Source: Pseudomonas canadensis (GTDB lineage Bacteria; Pseudomonadota; Gammaproteobacteria; Pseudomonadales; Pseudomonadaceae). Taken from it: DNA of 64,000 nt. Of this stretch, positions 25,556-32,863 are shown one piece after another. How positions within the stretch are numbered: position 1 is the stretch's first letter; each line of letters begins with the position of its first letter. A program made the translations under genes and the position numbers. The DNA lies in contig NZ_KI628539.1 of assembly GCF_000503215.1 (NCBI RefSeq), forward strand, positions 769,745 through 833,744, read 5' to 3'. The notes below the pieces were generated by a model. That model saw only the letters and a program-made list of their open reading frames with translations. It did no database searches and had not been told where the DNA came from.

Positions 25556-26611
25556 TCACAGCGCCAGCGTCGGATAGTCGATGTAACCCACTGGGCCTTT
25601 GCTATAGAAAGTATCTGGGCGGGCTTCATTCAATGGCGCATCAGCCTTCAAGCGCGCTGGCAAATCCGGGTTGGCAATGAACGGCACACCCCACGCCACG
25701 GCATCGGCTTTGCCTTCGGCCAGCCAGGCGTTGGCGCTGTCCTTGGTGAAGCGTTCGTTGGCGATGTACACGCCGCCGAAAGCCTTCTTGAGTTGTGGAC
25801 CGAGGCTGTCGCCGGCTTCTTTCTCACGGGAGCAGATAAACGCGATGCCACGCTTGCCCAGTTCGCTGGCAACGTAGGTAAAGGTTTCCGCCAGGTTGTC
25901 ATCGCCCATGTCATGGGAGTCGGCGCGCGGTGCGAGGTGCACACCCACGCGGCCAGCGCCCCAGACTTCGATGGCGGCGTCGGTCACTTCCAGCAGCAGG
26001 CGTGCACGATTTTCCAGGGAACCGCCGTACTGGTCGGTGCGCTTGTTGGTGCTGCTCTGCAGGAACTGGTCGAGCAGGTAACCGTTGGCGCCGTGGATTT
26101 CCACGCCGTCGAAGCCGGCGGCCTTTGCGTTCTCGGCACCGGTGCGGTAGGCATCGACGATGTCGGCGATTTCCGCGGTTTCCAGGGCACGTGGCGTTGG
26201 GTAGTCGGCCAATGGGCGCACCAGGCTGACGTGGCCTTTAGGCTGGATCGCGCTCGGGGCCACTGGGCTTTCGCCGTTCAGGTACGACTCATGGGAAATA
26301 CGCCCCACGTGCCACAGTTGCAGGAAGATCTTGCCGCCCGCGCCATGAATCGCCTTGGTGACGTTGGCCCAGCCGCGCACCTGGTCATTGGACCAGATGC
26401 CCGGCGTGTCCGGGTAGCCCACGCCCAGCGGCGTCACGGAGGTGGCTTCGCTGAGGATCAGCCCGGCGGAGGCGCGTTGCACATAGTACTCGGCCATCAG
26501 TGCGTTGGGTACGCGACCGGCGTCGGCACGGCAGCGGGTCAGCGGCGCCATGATGATGCGGTTCGACAGTTCCAGGTCGCCCAGTTTGATTGGATCGAAA
26601 ATAGTCGTCAT
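25556..26611 (-). CDS. xenB: Old yellow enzyme-family flavin reductase, xenobiotic reductase B type
   Basis: This 351-residue FMN enzyme reduces activated alkenes, nitrate esters and nitroaromatics with NAD(P)H. It carries NRIIMAPLTRCRA at the N-terminus, the substrate-binding pair in GVEIHGANGYLLDQFLQ, and NKRTDQYGGSLENRARL. It closely resembles P. fluorescens XenB and E. coli NemA. It is the last gene of an arsR-MFS-xenB unit on the minus strand. A direct repeat lies in the gap to the transporter. Confidence 0.93.
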   Translation of the reverse strand: MTTIFDPIKLGDLELSNRIIMAPLTRCRADAGRVPNALMAEYYVQRASAGLILSEATSVTPLGVGYPDTPGIWSNDQVRGWANVTKAIHGAGGKIFLQLWHVGRISHESYLNGESPVAPSAIQPKGHVSLVRPLADYPTPRALETAEIADIVDAYRTGAENAKAAGFDGVEIHGANGYLLDQFLQSSTNKRTDQYGGSLENRARLLLEVTDAAIEVWGAGRVGVHLAPRADSHDMGDDNLAETFTYVASELGKRGIAFICSREKEAGDSLGPQLKKAFGGVYIANERFTKDSANAWLAEGKADAVAWGVPFIANPDLPARLKADAPLNEARPDTFYSKGPVGYIDYPTLAL

Positions 26612-26625
26612 GGGGAAAGCACCTT

Positions 26626-26663
26626 TGTCTTTGAAGTGGATCAGTGTCTTTGAAGTGGATCAG
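26626..26663. repeat. Perfect 19-bp tandem duplication
   Basis: TGTCTTTGAAGTGGATCAG occurs twice back to back (26626-26644 and 26645-26663). The right copy includes the stop codon of the MFS gene (TCA at 26660-26662, minus strand); the left copy lies just upstream of the xenB start. Confidence 0.95.
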
Positions 26664-27826
26664 TTAGTCGCGGGGGCCAGGTCGGCATCGCCGGTCTGAC
26701 GGAAAGTAATCAGGGTCACCAACAGCGCGAGGATCGCCAGGGCCGCTGCGGCCAAGGGCACGCTGGTCAGGCCGAAACCATGGGCAATCACACTGCCGCC
26801 CACCCACGCGCCGAGGGCGTTGCCGATGTTGAACGCGCCGATGTTCAGGGTGGACACCAGGTTCGGTGCGGCCTTGCCGAAGGTCACCACGTTGATCTGC
26901 AGCGCAGGCACGGCGGCGAACGACGCGGTGGCCCACAGGAACAGGGTGATTTCGGTGGGGATCACGGCGACGCTGGTCCAGGTCAGTGCCGTGGAGACCA
27001 CCGCCATGCTGATGAATACGCCGATCAAAGTGGCCGCCAGGCGCTTGTCCGCCAGCTTGCCGCCGATGATGTTGCCCACAGTGAGGCCCAGGCCGATCAA
27101 CAGCAGGGTCCAGGTCACGCCTTTGGGCGACACGCCGGTGACATCGCCCAGCAGCGGTGCGACGTAGGTGAAGAGGGTGAACATGGACGCGGCAAACAGC
27201 GCGGTCATGCTCAACGACAGCCAGATGCCGGCGCCCTTGAGGGCGGTCAGTTCGGCGCGCATATCGAGTTTCTCTTCATCACGCTTGGCCGGCAGGAAGC
27301 GGATCAGGCCGATCAACGCCACCACACCAATCACCGTCACCGCCCAGAAGGTCGAGCGCCAGCCGGCTTCCTGGCCCAGTGCCGTACCCAGCGGCACGCC
27401 GAGCACATTGGCCAGGGTCAGACCGGTGAACATCAAGGCCACGGCCGAAGCCCGTTTGTTGGCCGGCACCAGGTTGGCCGCTACCACTGAACCAATCCCG
27501 AAGAATGCACCGTGGCACAGCGCGGTGACCACACGGGCAAACATCAGCACGTTGTAGTCACTGGCCAGGGCGCAGAGCAGGTTGCCGATAATGAAGATGC
27601 CCATCAACGCTACCAGCGCCGCCTTGCGTGGCAATTTGGCGGTGGCCAATGCCATGAAGGGCGCGCCGATGGCCACGCCCAGGGCGTAACCGGTCACCAG
27701 CCAGCCGGCGCCGGGAATCGACACACCCAAGTCCGCCGCCACATCGGGCAACAAGCCCATGATGACGAACTCGGTGGTGCCGATGGCGAAGGCGCTGAGG
27801 GCCAGTATGAGTAGCGAGAGGGGCAT
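26660..27826 (-). CDS. MFS transporter, drug:H+ antiporter-1 type (AraJ/YdhP-like)
   Basis: This 388-residue, 12-helix transporter starts MPLSLLILALSAFAIGTTEF with the DHA1 pattern FVIMGLLPDVAADLGVS, and carries VTGYALGVAIGAPFMALATA in TM2. It lies between an ArsR regulator (13 bases upstream) and xenB (downstream), and likely exports a xenobiotic or reduced product handled with XenB. The substrate cannot be inferred from sequence. A 19-bp tandem duplication spans its stop codon. Confidence 0.87.
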   Translation of the reverse strand: MPLSLLILALSAFAIGTTEFVIMGLLPDVAADLGVSIPGAGWLVTGYALGVAIGAPFMALATAKLPRKAALVALMGIFIIGNLLCALASDYNVLMFARVVTALCHGAFFGIGSVVAANLVPANKRASAVALMFTGLTLANVLGVPLGTALGQEAGWRSTFWAVTVIGVVALIGLIRFLPAKRDEEKLDMRAELTALKGAGIWLSLSMTALFAASMFTLFTYVAPLLGDVTGVSPKGVTWTLLLIGLGLTVGNIIGGKLADKRLAATLIGVFISMAVVSTALTWTSVAVIPTEITLFLWATASFAAVPALQINVVTFGKAAPNLVSTLNIGAFNIGNALGAWVGGSVIAHGFGLTSVPLAAAALAILALLVTLITFRQTGDADLAPATN

Positions 27827-27839
27827 TAGCGTTTCCTTG

Positions 27840-28166
27840 TTACAACGCGGCGCTGTCGTGCGCGCTGAGTTCGGTGGTGAGCGCCGCGAGGAAGGCTTGG
27901 ATGGTGTCCTCGTTGCGTTTGAAAAAGTGCCACTGGCCGGCCTTCTGGCTGCTGATCAACCCGGCGCGTTGCAGGGTGGCCAGGTGGGCCGACACGGTCG
28001 ACTGGGACAAGCCGCAGCGCTGGTCGATCTGCCCGGCGCAGATGCCGTATTCGTGGTTGTGCAGTTGTTCGGGGAATTGCACTTTCGGGTCTTTCAGCCA
28101 GGTGAGGATGTCTCGTCGTACTGGGTGCGCCAGGGCTTTTATTATTTCGTCGAGGTCGATGGACAT
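27840..28166 (-). CDS. ArsR-family winged-helix repressor
   Basis: This 108-residue regulator has DEIIKALAHPVRRDILTWLK and the recognition helix region CGLSQSTVSAHLATLQRAGL. Cys residues occur at ICAGQIDQRCG, but no classical ArsR metal motif (ELCVCDL) is present, so it probably senses an organic or redox signal rather than arsenite. It heads the arsR-MFS-xenB operon, and a perfect palindrome lies 54 bases upstream of its start. Confidence 0.88.
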   Translation of the reverse strand: MSIDLDEIIKALAHPVRRDILTWLKDPKVQFPEQLHNHEYGICAGQIDQRCGLSQSTVSAHLATLQRAGLISSQKAGQWHFFKRNEDTIQAFLAALTTELSAHDSAAL

Positions 28167-28220
28167 GGCAGGTGCTCGGTGTCTTGCAGCGTTATATCGC
28201 GATGAGGCGAACTTTATATC

Positions 28221-28238
28221 GGTCTATCCCGATAGACC
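28221..28238. promoter_or_regulatory. Palindromic operator before the ArsR gene
   Basis: GGTCTATC-CC-GATAGACC is a perfect 8+2+8 palindrome in the divergent gap between the ArsR gene and acpH. A related half-site sequence, ATCGGTATATCGGG, lies at about 28268-28281. ArsR proteins bind 12-2-12 type dyads, so this is a good candidate site. Confidence 0.68.
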
Positions 28239-28320
28239 AATATGATTTTGGTCTGAGCCTAGGCTCAATCGGTATATCGGGTTATAACGATACGTTGAGG
28301 GCAGTGGTAGACTGCGCACC

Positions 28321-28914
28321 ATGAATTATCTCGCACATCTGCACCTGGGCGGCCAACTTCCTGCGCAACTGCTGGGCAGCCTCTATGGCGATTTCGTCAA
28401 AGGTCGCCTGCAGGGCCAGTTCAGCCCGCAAATCGAGTCGGCGATCCAGCTGCATCGTTCCATCGACCGCTTCACCGACAGCCACCCGCTGGTGGGGGAG
28501 GCGTTGTCACGCTTCAGCCTGACCCGCAGGCGTTATGCCGGGATCGTCCTCGATGTGTTTTTCGACCACTGCCTGGCGCGGGACTGGGCCTTGTATGCCG
28601 ACCAGCCCTTGGAGCGTTTTACGTCGCAGGTGTACCGCGTGCTGGCGGCCGAGCCGCAGTTGCCGGGGCGGCTGGCGCAGATTGCGCCGTATATGGCGGC
28701 GGATGATTGGTTGGGCTCGTACCGCGAGTTTGCGGTGATGGAGCAGGTGTTGCGGGGGATTTCCCGGCGCCTGACACAGCCCGAGGAACTGAGCCATGCC
28801 ATGCGGGAGCTGCGGGAGCTGTATGAGCCGTTGAGCGAAGACTTCAGCGTTTTCTACCCGCTGTTGCAAGACTTCTGTAGGAGCGAGCTTGCTCGCGAAG
28901 ATCGTCAACGATAA
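28321..28914 (+). CDS. acpH: ACP phosphodiesterase (AcpH) with REP-encoded C-terminus
   Basis: This enzyme removes 4'-phosphopantetheine from acyl carrier protein. The 197 residues match the E. coli length (193), with MNYLAHLHLGG, GSLYGDFVKG, HRSIDRFTDSHP (metal ligands) and DVFFDHCLARDW, the HD-like DUF479 pattern. The last residues, CRSELAREDRQR, are the translation of a REP element (TGTAGGAGCGAGCTTGCTCG) that begins inside the gene at 28876. The natural stop was apparently lost or replaced by this insertion. Confidence 0.9.
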   Translation: MNYLAHLHLGGQLPAQLLGSLYGDFVKGRLQGQFSPQIESAIQLHRSIDRFTDSHPLVGEALSRFSLTRRRYAGIVLDVFFDHCLARDWALYADQPLERFTSQVYRVLAAEPQLPGRLAQIAPYMAADDWLGSYREFAVMEQVLRGISRRLTQPEELSHAMRELRELYEPLSEDFSVFYPLLQDFCRSELAREDRQR

Positions 28915-28976
28915 CGCAGCGCTGTCAGCCAGCCCGTGGCGCCTATTCGTTTTTCGCGAGCAAGCTCGCTCCTACA
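28876..28976. repeat. REPIN overlapping the acpH 3' end
   Basis: TGTAGGAGCGAGCTTGCTCG on the left is mirrored by CGAGCAAGCTCGCTCCTACA on the right. The left arm is inside acpH and encodes its final residues. The element also separates acpH from the convergent olsA gene. Confidence 0.92.
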
Positions 28977-28987
28977 GTGAATTGGGT

Positions 28988-29776
28988 TCAGGCGGCAATC
29001 AGCGCGCCGCGCGGTTCGGCTGGCTGCACCACCTCACCAAACAACGCCTTCTGCACCGCCTGCTGCGCCTGATACGCCAGCGCCGCACGCTCCTGCCCGG
29101 TGCAGGCAATCGGCGTGAGCACATGGATTTCCACATCGCCCTGGTCGTTGGCAAACAAGCGCATCAGGTGCGAGAGCAAATCATCGTCGCCAATAAAAGG
29201 CGCCAGCGGGTCGACTTGGCCGTCACGCAGATAACGGATCGCCACCGGTTGCAGCGACACATCCGCATCGATCGCACTGGCCAGCAAGCGCCCGTGGAAG
29301 GTGCGCAGGCTGCGCCCGTCGGTGGTGGTGCCTTCCGGGAACATCAGCAACGGATGCTCTTGCTCCAAGTGGCGCGTCATCTGCTTGCGGATCAACTGGC
29401 TGTCGCCCGAACCCCGGCGGATAAACAAGCTGCCAGCCTTGGCCGCCAACCAACCTGCCACCGGCCAGGTGCGCACTTCGGCCTTGGACAGGAATGACAT
29501 CGGCGCCACGGCGCCCAGCAGCGGAATATCGGTCCAGGACACGTGATTGCTCACCCACAGCATCGGCTGCGTCGGCAACTCACCGTGCACCGTCACGCGA
29601 AAGGGCAGGGCGTTGGTCAGTCGCGCCATGAAAAACCGCGACCAACGCTGGCGCCGCACCATCGAATTGGCGATGCCCATGCGCTCGAATACCCCAAACA
29701 CACTGGCCATGCTCAAGCCCAGCGCCACCACCACCAGCACGCGGGCAATGCGCCCGTAAACTCGCAGGCGGCTCAT
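28988..29776 (-). CDS. olsA: Lyso-ornithine lipid O-acyltransferase, PlsC family
   Basis: This 262-residue membrane-associated acyltransferase adds the second acyl chain to lyso-ornithine lipid. PlsC motifs are LWVSNHVSWTDIPLLG (HX4D catalytic motif), FIRRGSGDSQLIRKQ and LLMFPEGTTTDGRSL. One N-terminal membrane segment is present (RVLVVVALGLSMASVFGVF). The ATG at 29776 overlaps the olsB stop by one base (TGATG). The OlsA call rests on coupling with olsB; alone it would be read as a generic 1-acylglycerol-3-phosphate acyltransferase. Confidence 0.88.
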   Translation of the reverse strand: MSRLRVYGRIARVLVVVALGLSMASVFGVFERMGIANSMVRRQRWSRFFMARLTNALPFRVTVHGELPTQPMLWVSNHVSWTDIPLLGAVAPMSFLSKAEVRTWPVAGWLAAKAGSLFIRRGSGDSQLIRKQMTRHLEQEHPLLMFPEGTTTDGRSLRTFHGRLLASAIDADVSLQPVAIRYLRDGQVDPLAPFIGDDDLLSHLMRLFANDQGDVEIHVLTPIACTGQERAALAYQAQQAVQKALFGEVVQPAEPRGALIAA

Positions 29777-30531
29777 CACATTGCAGCCTTGAAGTGGCGC
29801 GCGTAACGCGGGCACAGCTCATCGCGCTTGAGCAGGATGAACACGTCGGCCACCTGGAAATCCTCATCCCAGCACGGCTCGCCGCAGATCTTCGCACCCA
29901 GGCGCATGTACGCCTTGAGCAATGGCGGCATCTCGGCGATCACGTTGGACGGCAGGTCCAGCGCCGGCAGTGGTTTTTTCGGTTCGGCACGCAGGTGTTC
30001 ATTGCACAGGTAGCGTTCACGCAGGCGCTGCATGATTGCGTGGGCCTGGATGCCGCCATCGTGCATCGGGATGCTCGCGCAACCCATCAGGTAGCTGTAG
30101 CCACCCTGGTTGAGCACTTCGGCCAATTCGCCCCACAACACGGCAATGGTGCCGCCGTTGCGGTAGGCCGGGTCGACGCAGGTGCGGCCGATTTCCAGGA
30201 TCGGGCCTTGCAGATGGAGCAAGCCATGCAGGCTGAATTCTTCTTCACTGTAGAACCGACCCAGGGTGCTGGCAGCCTGGTGGTCCAGCAAACGGGTGGT
30301 GGCCACCAGTCGACCGCTGTTCAAGTCCCGCACGCCGATGTGGCTGCAGTGAACATCATAGTCATCCATGTCCAGGCCCAGTTCCGCGCCTTTCAGCTTG
30401 GCGTTGAACTCGCCGCTGAACACGTTGAACCGCAGGGCCTGGGCTTCCTGCAACGCCTGCGCGCCAACCAGGCGTTCGGCTTGCAGACGGCGTTCATTGC
30501 CGGTGTCGCTGATGCGGGCGATCTGAGTCAT
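29776..30531 (-). CDS. olsB: Ornithine N-acyltransferase (first step of ornithine lipid synthesis)
   Basis: This 251-residue GNAT-fold protein transfers a 3-hydroxyacyl chain from ACP to ornithine. Motifs typical of the OlsB/hemolysin-like group are EAQALRFNVFSGEF, DMDDYDVHCSHIGV, GPILEIGRTCVDPAYRNGGT and LMGCASIPMHDGG. The ATG at 30531 has GGAG seven bases upstream. A predicted Pho box lies about 100 bases upstream, consistent with replacement of phospholipids by ornithine lipids under phosphate limitation. Confidence 0.92.
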   Translation of the reverse strand: MTQIARISDTGNERRLQAERLVGAQALQEAQALRFNVFSGEFNAKLKGAELGLDMDDYDVHCSHIGVRDLNSGRLVATTRLLDHQAASTLGRFYSEEEFSLHGLLHLQGPILEIGRTCVDPAYRNGGTIAVLWGELAEVLNQGGYSYLMGCASIPMHDGGIQAHAIMQRLRERYLCNEHLRAEPKKPLPALDLPSNVIAEMPPLLKAYMRLGAKICGEPCWDEDFQVADVFILLKRDELCPRYARHFKAAM

Positions 30532-30626
30532 GGCGAGTCTCCGAGTGCCGGCCACGATTTCGGCCGGTCGACTTTGTTGTCCAAACTCAGGCTATGTAGG
30601 CTCGGTGTCATCTCCATGAAGTTATG

Positions 30627-30644
30627 GTGACGCTTGGATGACAG
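30627..30644 (-). promoter_or_regulatory. Predicted Pho box facing olsB
   Basis: On the minus strand the sequence reads CTGTCAT-CCAA-GCGTCAC: two 7-mers with an 11-bp period. The first is a perfect CTGTCAT and the second matches 5 of 7. It is about 96 bases upstream of the olsB start codon. Confidence 0.65.
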
Positions 30645-30650
30645 CCCCCG

Positions 30651-30668
30651 CTGTCGCAAATCTGTCAT
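30651..30668 (+). promoter_or_regulatory. Predicted Pho box facing the serine hydrolase gene
   Basis: CTGTCGC-AAAT-CTGTCAT has the exact 7-4-7 layout of a PhoB site; the second repeat is perfect and the first matches 5 of 7. TAGGCT at about 30679-30684 is a possible -10. The start codon at 30718 is 50 bases downstream. The box is back to back with the minus-strand one at 30627-30644. Confidence 0.72.
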
Positions 30669-30717
30669 CACCCTCGGCTAGGCTCGCGGGCTTGAATGCC
30701 CCCTTGAGTCTGCGTCC

Positions 30718-31791
30718 ATGGTCAGAGGCCTGTTGTACGTTGCCCTGCTGTTCGTCACCGTTACCGCCCACGCCGAAACATGGCCCGATAAAGACTGGGC
30801 CAAGGGCACACCGCTATCGGGTCCCGCTGTTGATGCCCTGGAGGCCTACGCCTTCCCGGCGCGGGACGACGCCACTCGCCAAGGCATCCGCACCGATGCG
30901 TTGCTGGTGATTCGCGATGGCGAGGTCATCTACGAACGCTACGCCGCACCCACCACCGCCAGCACCCCGCACCTCACCTGGTCGGTCAGCAAAAGCCTGA
31001 TGGCGACCGTACTGGGCGTGGCCTACGGCGATAACCGCTTCAAACTCGCTGACCCCGCCGCGCGCTTTTACCCGCCGATGAAACAGCACCCGGCCGTGAC
31101 CATGGCCGACTTGCTGCACTGGGCCTCGGGCCTCGACTGGCAGGAAGATTACGAATACGCGCCGCTGAAATCCTCGGTGGTGGCGATGCTCTACACCCGA
31201 GGCCGCGGCGACATGGCCGACTTTGCCGCCGACACCGAGGCCGCCACTGCACCGGGCCAGGTGTTCCGTTATTCCAGCGGCGACACCAATATCTTGTCCG
31301 CCACCCTTAAAGGCATGCTCGGGCACAAGGCTTATATGAGTTACCCGTGGGATGCGCTGTTCAAGCCCTTGGGCATTCGCAATGCCACTTGGGAGACCGA
31401 CGCCGATGAAACCTTCGTCGCCTCGTCCTATGCCTACCTCACCGCTCGCGACTTGGCGCGTGTCGGTTTGCTGATGGCGCGGGACGGTCGCTGGGGCGAT
31501 CAACAACTGTTGCCCAAAGACTGGGTTGCCTTTAACCGCCAGCCCTTCGATAAATACAAACCCGGCCAGGACGAAGCCGTCCCCGGTGGTCATTGGTGGC
31601 TCAATAAAGGCGCGTCAAGACCCTGGCCCGATGCTCCCGCCGACACCTTCGCCGCCCTCGGTCATTGGGGGCAGGCGTTGTACGTGATGCCCGACGAACA
31701 CTTGGTCATCGTGCGTTATGGCGATGATCGCGACGGCAGCTATCGCCATAACGAACTGCTCAAGCGCGTACTCGCGGCGGTGCAACCATGA
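30718..31791 (+). CDS. Exported serine hydrolase, class C beta-lactamase family
   Basis: This 357-residue protein has a signal peptide (GLLYVALLFVTVTAHAE) and beta-lactamase-fold motifs: SxxK at S89-K92 in TWSVSKSLMATV, the tyrosine motif in FRYSSGDTNILS, and the third motif in ALGHWGQALYVM. It resembles the EstB/6-aminohexanoate-dimer hydrolase group more than true AmpC. It is probably a periplasmic esterase, amidase or peptidase. A Pho box lies just upstream, and its stop overlaps the next start codon by 4 bases. The substrate is unknown. Confidence 0.85.
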   Translation: MVRGLLYVALLFVTVTAHAETWPDKDWAKGTPLSGPAVDALEAYAFPARDDATRQGIRTDALLVIRDGEVIYERYAAPTTASTPHLTWSVSKSLMATVLGVAYGDNRFKLADPAARFYPPMKQHPAVTMADLLHWASGLDWQEDYEYAPLKSSVVAMLYTRGRGDMADFAADTEAATAPGQVFRYSSGDTNILSATLKGMLGHKAYMSYPWDALFKPLGIRNATWETDADETFVASSYAYLTARDLARVGLLMARDGRWGDQQLLPKDWVAFNRQPFDKYKPGQDEAVPGGHWWLNKGASRPWPDAPADTFAALGHWGQALYVMPDEHLVIVRYGDDRDGSYRHNELLKRVLAAVQP

Positions 31792-32102
31792 TCCGCCGTC
31801 GGCCGGTTACCAGTCTGTTTCTGCTGTTGTTGCTCGCCTTGCTGGGTTGGCTCTGGCACGAACGCGTCAACCTGCAAGCCTTCCCCGACATCATCGCGGC
31901 CTACACTGCCAAGGAGTACTGCTCATGCCGGTACGTGGCGAACAACCCGGCCGAATATTGCCGGGGGTATGTGAAGCAGTACGTGCCGACGAGCGCGTTC
32001 AGCGATAACCCGGAGCGCAGTGAAGTGACGGCGAGCGGGTTGGGGCGTACGCATGTGGCGCGGTGGTTGGGGGAGCGGCAGGGGTGTCGCCTGCTGCCGT
32101 AG
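31788..32102 (+). CDS. Small anchored or exported four-cysteine protein, uncharacterised
   Basis: This 104-residue protein has an N-terminal hydrophobic segment (about 8-23, TSLFLLLLLALLGWLW) and then a soluble part with cysteines at 45, 47, 58 and 100 (AKEYCSCRYV, AEYCRGYVKQYV, RQGCRLLP). The charge pattern places the soluble part in the periplasm, where these could form two disulfides. It overlaps the serine hydrolase gene by 4 bases (ATGA), so the two are co-translated and may act together. I recognise no family name and infer no activity. Confidence 0.75.
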   Translation: MIRRRPVTSLFLLLLLALLGWLWHERVNLQAFPDIIAAYTAKEYCSCRYVANNPAEYCRGYVKQYVPTSAFSDNPERSEVTASGLGRTHVARWLGERQGCRLLP

Positions 32103-32112
32103 GATTTACCTT

Positions 32113-32136
32113 TGCACGTTTCAAGCGCAACGTGCA
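32113..32136 (+). terminator. Possible terminator hairpin after the serine hydrolase operon
   Basis: TGCACGTT and AACGTGCA form a perfect 8-bp stem with an 8-base loop, starting 10 bases after the stop codon. The downstream GCGTCCTGATTTTGATG contains only a short T-tract, so termination strength is uncertain. Confidence 0.5.
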
Positions 32137-32271
32137 GCGTCCTGATTTTGATGCCGCGCGCATGTAGTAATCTTGCAGGTGGCCGATGACATGGGTTGCG
32201 GCCCTTCAGAGGCAGAGCGGATGTTTCTGGCTCTAGCGCGTGTGGCTCAACATTACTTCAGGATGATAAGA

Positions 32272-32604
32272 ATGCGAATGCGAATGGGCATGGAGAAAAG
32301 CCATTTTTTTGAGGGTTTGATGATTGGATTGTTTTTGTTTTTTTTGAGCGCTTATAGTTTCCGGTCAAACGATAACGCTGCTATTTATATTTCTATCTGC
32401 GGGGCTAATGCACTTTTGTTTCCGTTCTCAAGGCGCGCAGTAGAAAACATTGTCTTCAGTGTTACCGGGAAACGCTTTTGGGGGTCGGATCCATTAAAGA
32501 CGGCTGCATCCAATGGTGGGCACACACTGTTATGGCTGTTCTATTTTGTCTTCGCCGTTCCCCTTGGTGGGTTCTATTTGATGTGGTTTTACAGAAAAAA
32601 GTAA
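32272..32604 (+). CDS. Colicin E1-family (microcin) immunity protein, orphan
   Basis: This 110-residue protein is close to the 113 of the ColE1 immunity protein and has three predicted membrane helices: EGLMIGLFLFFLSAYSF, IYISICGANALLFPFS and LLWLFYFVFAVPLGGFYLM. LLFPFSRRAVENIVFSVTGK and the C-terminal VFAVPLGGFYLMWFYRKK parallel ImmE1 (LCPYSKYAIEYIAFNFIKK; VLAIPFGLLGLFISIKNN). Start ATG 32272 follows AGGA by 8 bases; earlier in-frame ATGs exist, including 32263 and 32221. The gene is strikingly AT-rich for this window, a sign of transfer. No pore-forming bacteriocin gene is adjacent. Confidence 0.75.
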   Translation: MRMRMGMEKSHFFEGLMIGLFLFFLSAYSFRSNDNAAIYISICGANALLFPFSRRAVENIVFSVTGKRFWGSDPLKTAASNGGHTLLWLFYFVFAVPLGGFYLMWFYRKK

Positions 32605-32863
32605 TGCCCTCTAGCACGCTTCCTTACACAAGATTCGAACCAGTTATTCATGATTTTTGGCCGCCTGGTTTTTGGCGGCACTTCCCCCTCCAACGCAAGC
32701 AAGCTTGCTCACCACAGAGAGAGGCAAGCTTCAGGAAAACCATGTAATGCGGCAAGGTTCCACAGAGTGGAACCACCTTTGATTGTCCTCCTGCCCACAT
32801 CGCGGTTAGCTGGCGATGTGCAGCAAACAAGAACGGGAACACCCGCCTGTGAGGAGAATCACC

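Noticed and set aside
31788..32102. Four-cysteine protein as a toxin or lantibiotic precursor
   Set aside because: It has a membrane anchor and no leader/core layout or modification genes; translational coupling to the hydrolase points to a partner protein.
32605..32863. Possible short gene or terminator between the immunity gene and the amidohydrolase
   Set aside because: GGTTCCAC-AGA-GTGGAACC (32756-32774) is a good hairpin but lacks a T-run, and nearby AAGCTTGCTCACCAC is only a scrap of REP-like sequence. No coding signal was found.
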